From positions 1 through 5,993 of the forward strand of contig DASPXK010000368.1 in NCBI GenBank assembly GCA_035637315.1: a DNA stretch of 5,993 bases. Direction: 5' to 3'. The translations under genes and the position numbers were made by a program. Under the pieces are notes generated by a model. The model saw nothing but the letters and a program-made list of their open reading frames with translations, had not been told where the DNA came from and did no database searches. The stretch is from DASPXK01 sp035637315 (GTDB lineage Bacteria; Chloroflexota; UBA6077; JACCZL01). Shown piece after piece: positions 5,540 through 5,993 of the stretch; positions within the stretch are counted from its first letter, which is position 1; the number at the start of each line of letters is the position of its first letter.

Positions 5540-5993
5540 TCACTGGCCGATCTTCACGACGGTCACACGGACCAGTGGCTTGAAGCCGGCGGGGAACCCG
5601 CTTTGGAACGGCTCGTCGGGAAGGCCCGTGATCTGATCGACGATGGTCCGTTGGCCTACGGCGGTCGCCACACCGACCACCAGATCGTGCTGGGTGCCCG
5701 GCGGCCCGCCGATCTCGACGTCAGTCACTTCCCAGAAGCCGTTCGCGTCGGCGATCAGCTCGTGTTTGTACGGCCACCAGAAATTGTTGTCCCCGTGAGG
5801 ATGAAGCAACATCCACAGATGCTCGTCGGGCCCCTGCTGGCCAGTCCGTCGGCCACGGATCAGCGGGCGGCCCGGAACTCGTTGGCCGTTGGTAAGAGTG
5901 AGAATCTGGACCGCCAGAGGTCCGAACCGTGGGTCGGTCGGCGGCGTCGCGGCGGCAGTGGCGCCCGGCGGACTCGTAGGCGGAGCGGTCGGA
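5540..5993 (-). CDS. Partial hypothetical protein with Pro/Thr-rich linker and C-terminal domain (5' end outside window)
   Basis: The frame ending in TGA at 5540-5542 stays open to the window edge, so about 150 C-terminal residues are seen and the real start lies upstream. An ATG at 5812 exists but is internal, since the protein-like sequence continues before it. The visible part begins with a Pro/Thr/Ala-rich linker of about 25 residues (PTAPPTSPPGATAAATPP). A compact domain follows with ILTLTNGQRVPG, GPDEHLWMLLHPHGDNNFWWP, GFWEVTDVEIGGPPGTQHDL and a terminal strand, VRVTVVKIG. The aromatic-rich pattern and several beta-like strands suggest a small beta-sandwich. A linker of this kind usually joins a membrane anchor or signal region to an exported domain, so an extracytoplasmic location is likely (inference). 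I do not recognise the domain well enough to name it. Confidence 0.7.
   Translation of the reverse strand, partial: PTAPPTSPPGATAAATPPTDPRFGPLAVQILTLTNGQRVPGRPLIRGRRTGQQGPDEHLWMLLHPHGDNNFWWPYKHELIADANGFWEVTDVEIGGPPGTQHDLVVGVATAVGQRTIVDQITGLPDEPFQSGFPAGFKPLVRVTVVKIGQ

Overview
The window is high-GC bacterial DNA. The best guess is a member of the Chloroflexota or a similar environmental lineage. The main clues are a solute-binding lipoprotein with a long Ala/Pro/Thr-rich linker after its lipobox, a second protein with a Pro/Thr-rich linker, and several GC-rich dispersed palindromes between genes. This is inference from style; there is no rRNA or marker gene to settle it.

Positions 37-4635 hold four genes on the plus strand that read as one operon. 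They are a D-2-hydroxyacid dehydrogenase, a family 5 (peptide/nickel/oligosaccharide type) substrate-binding lipoprotein, and two inner-membrane permeases of the DppB/OppB and DppC/OppC types. Spacing is tight: 24 nt, then 47 nt filled by a double hairpin, then an 8-nt overlap. The binding protein would capture a ligand outside the membrane and the permease pair would carry it in. The dehydrogenase may act on the imported compound or a breakdown product. No ATPase subunit is in the window; it could lie upstream of position 1 or be shared from another locus.

Positions 4633-5539 are a patchwork of repeats and small genes. A 14-bp tandem repeat runs into a perfect 36-bp palindrome that separates the operon from a convergent 65-residue gene of unknown function. 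A perfect 27-bp inverted repeat with a 10-nt spacer fills the gap between that gene and a divergent gene. The divergent gene encodes a LexA/UmuD-like S24 domain that has no DNA-binding domain and has Arg where the catalytic Lys is expected. An imperfect C-rich/G-rich hairpin follows it.

Positions 5540-5993 hold the C-terminal part of a minus-strand gene whose 5' end lies beyond the window. It has a Pro/Thr/Ala-rich linker followed by a compact domain of unknown function, probably extracytoplasmic.

I do not see a clearly new multi-gene system. The items most worth a second look are the degenerate, HTH-less S24 protein whose apparent start codon lies inside a repeat, and the way repeat elements abut or supply start and stop codons at several gene boundaries.
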